Assembly: GCA_016840305.1 (NCBI GenBank)
Contig: JAEOSP010000069.1
Coordinates: 1 to 13,973 of the forward strand
Direction: 5' to 3'
Source of the DNA: Candidatus Hodarchaeota archaeon
GTDB taxonomy: Archaea; Asgardarchaeota; Heimdallarchaeia; Hodarchaeales; Hodarchaeaceae
Length of the DNA: 13,973 bases
The position numbers and the translations under genes were made by a program. Each line of letters begins with the position of its first letter. Within the stretch, counting starts at the first letter, position 1. This document shows positions 12,853 through 13,973 of the stretch, piece after piece. The notes under the pieces are model-generated. The model had not been told where the DNA came from, searched no databases, and was given only the letters and a program-made list of their open reading frames with translations.

Positions 12853-13973
12853 ATGACAGTGCTCAATACGCTCTATTTAAGCAGAAATAATGGTTCACTA
12901 GAGTTGTATGACCCTAATAAACAACAGAAGATTAAGCTAACACTGTTGAAACCTTGGGTTTACGTTCCATTCTCAAAAATGAGCTATTTAACTCATATAC
13001 GTGTAATTGACGCATTTAAAACATCAGAAACTGAATTTGAAACTACCCCTGATACTCTTATTATCATTAATCCTGATATATTAATAAACGCAAGAACGAT
13101 TGCTAGTGCTCAATTGTGCCCTCGTCAATCATTTTTGCAATTCATTCAAGGAGAATCAAAACCAACACTTCCAATGATTCGTGGATTGATAATCCACGAT
13201 ACTTATTCTCTGCTAGTTTCACAAAAACACACAGTTAAAGATGCTTTAGCAAAAGTAATTGATAATTATACGTTTTCCCTCTCATATTTATCAGTAAATA
13301 TTGATAAATTTAAAAACGAGATTATTCCAGTTATAAATGGCCTTTTCAAGTCCGCCCTCACCCTTCAAAAAGCTGCGGTTTTTCCAGAAATGACATTTCT
13401 TTCCCCAAAATATGGATTAATGGGGAGAATAGACTTTTGGTCAAGAAATGAATTATATGAGCTGAAATCTGGTAAAAAGATCCCATCAAAAGAGCTTAAT
13501 ACTTGGGAGTCAGATTTATTTCAAACACTAGTTTATATGCACGGACTGAGTCCATTTCCTTCTAAAGCTGTGAAAGAATCTTTTGTGATTTACTCAGGTT
13601 TAGGTACACCATCCTTTCGAAAAACTGATCTAAATGTACAACTATTGCAAAATATCCATGTAGCAAGAAATCATTGCTACCTATTTCAGTATGAGGATTA
13701 TCAACCACCAGTAATTGATATTACAGTTTGTTCCTACTGTTTTGTTAAGGAACTTTGTGCACGTTTTGAAAAGATTGAAACCGATAATCCTCATTCTAAG
13801 AGTTATCTTTATTTTAAACATTTTTTTTCTCTACTACAACATGAACACATGAAAAACCGTCAAAATTTCTCATTATTATGGAAATTGTCCCCAGAGGGGA
13901 GAATAAAACTTGGTAAAGCAGTTCAGAACATGAAATTGCTTAATATTGAAGGAGATATGTATAATTATTCATG
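12853..13973 (+). CDS. dna2: Dna2-like nuclease (N-terminal part; C-terminus beyond window)
   Basis: The frame is open for 373 codons from ATG 12853 to the window edge. It carries the Dna2/Cas4 RecB-like nuclease with an iron-sulfur cluster: LCPR (C89, R91), RGLIIH (110-115), PEM (178-180), the active-site GRID (191-194) and ELK (203-205), QTLVY (224-228), and C293-x2-C296-x5-C302. C89 with these three cysteines would hold a 4Fe-4S cluster; the x2/x5 spacing is that of eukaryotic Dna2. The segment before C89 (NPDILINARTIAS) matches the eukaryotic Dna2 pattern PD-LI-x-x-T-x-IAS. Dna2 cuts 5' flaps and resects DNA ends. A C-terminal SF1 helicase is expected outside the window but not seen. Cas4 is less likely because of the long N-terminus and its continuation past the cluster; no CRISPR repeats are visible. 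Confidence 0.88.
   Translation, partial: MTVLNTLYLSRNNGSLELYDPNKQQKIKLTLLKPWVYVPFSKMSYLTHIRVIDAFKTSETEFETTPDTLIIINPDILINARTIASAQLCPRQSFLQFIQGESKPTLPMIRGLIIHDTYSLLVSQKHTVKDALAKVIDNYTFSLSYLSVNIDKFKNEIIPVINGLFKSALTLQKAAVFPEMTFLSPKYGLMGRIDFWSRNELYELKSGKKIPSKELNTWESDLFQTLVYMHGLSPFPSKAVKESFVIYSGLGTPSFRKTDLNVQLLQNIHVARNHCYLFQYEDYQPPVIDITVCSYCFVKELCARFEKIETDNPHSKSYLYFKHFFSLLQHEHMKNRQNFSLLWKLSPEGRIKLGKAVQNMKLLNIEGDMYNYS

Noticed and set aside
12853..13973. Cas4 of a CRISPR system.
   Set aside because: The N-terminus before the first cysteine and the continuation after the last are too long for Cas4, and there are no repeats or other cas genes nearby.

Overview
This AT-rich window looks archaeal and most likely comes from an Asgard-type archaeon. 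The evidence is combined. Several genes have TTTAAATA-type TATA boxes, start sites at or near the expected transcription start, and GGTG-type ribosome binding sites. There is a HemK2-type release-factor methyltransferase, an archaeal-style AlaX, a divergent Ras/Rab-like small GTPase, a large protein whose N-terminus resembles a longin/roadblock domain, and a Dna2 nuclease domain with eukaryote-like motifs. The lineage is an inference; no rRNA or other definitive marker is present.

Layout. Positions 1-1020 (minus) carry a coiled-coil protein followed by a metallophosphoesterase cut by the window edge. Positions 1310-3460 (plus) hold a compact operon: a small ribbon-helix-helix protein, a two-helix membrane protein with a cytosolic RCK (TrkA-like) region, and a soluble RCK paralogue overlapping it by 4 bases. 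Positions 3471-7036 (minus) hold a 640-residue longin-like protein, a second ORF that continues in the same frame after a single TAA, and a HemK2-type methyltransferase. A bidirectional promoter near 7103-7125 separates this block from a small cysteine-rich protein (7177-7578, plus). Convergent to that is a coupled pair on the minus strand (9093-7583): a zinc-finger protein with a degenerate nuclease-like domain, and a GTPase with eroded G-motifs. Positions 9284-9769 contain a decayed thioredoxin/glutaredoxin-like gene. Then follow a RidA protein (plus) and a minus-strand operon (12741-10184) of a YdjM-like membrane protein, AlaX and a flavoprotein NAD(P)H oxidoreductase. The window ends inside a Dna2-like gene reading rightwards.

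How the genes fit together. Most housekeeping genes here are small quality-control functions: RidA removes reactive imines/enamines, AlaX removes Ser/Gly from mischarged tRNA-Ala, HemK2 modifies a release factor, and the flavoprotein handles NAD(P)H and thiol/oxygen chemistry. The less ordinary parts are three: the RHH-RCK-RCK operon, whose membrane subunit lacks a recognisable potassium filter; the Zn-finger/GTPase pair; and the split 957-codon longin-like reading frame. These are the best candidates for undescribed biology. Their functions are not established by the sequence alone.
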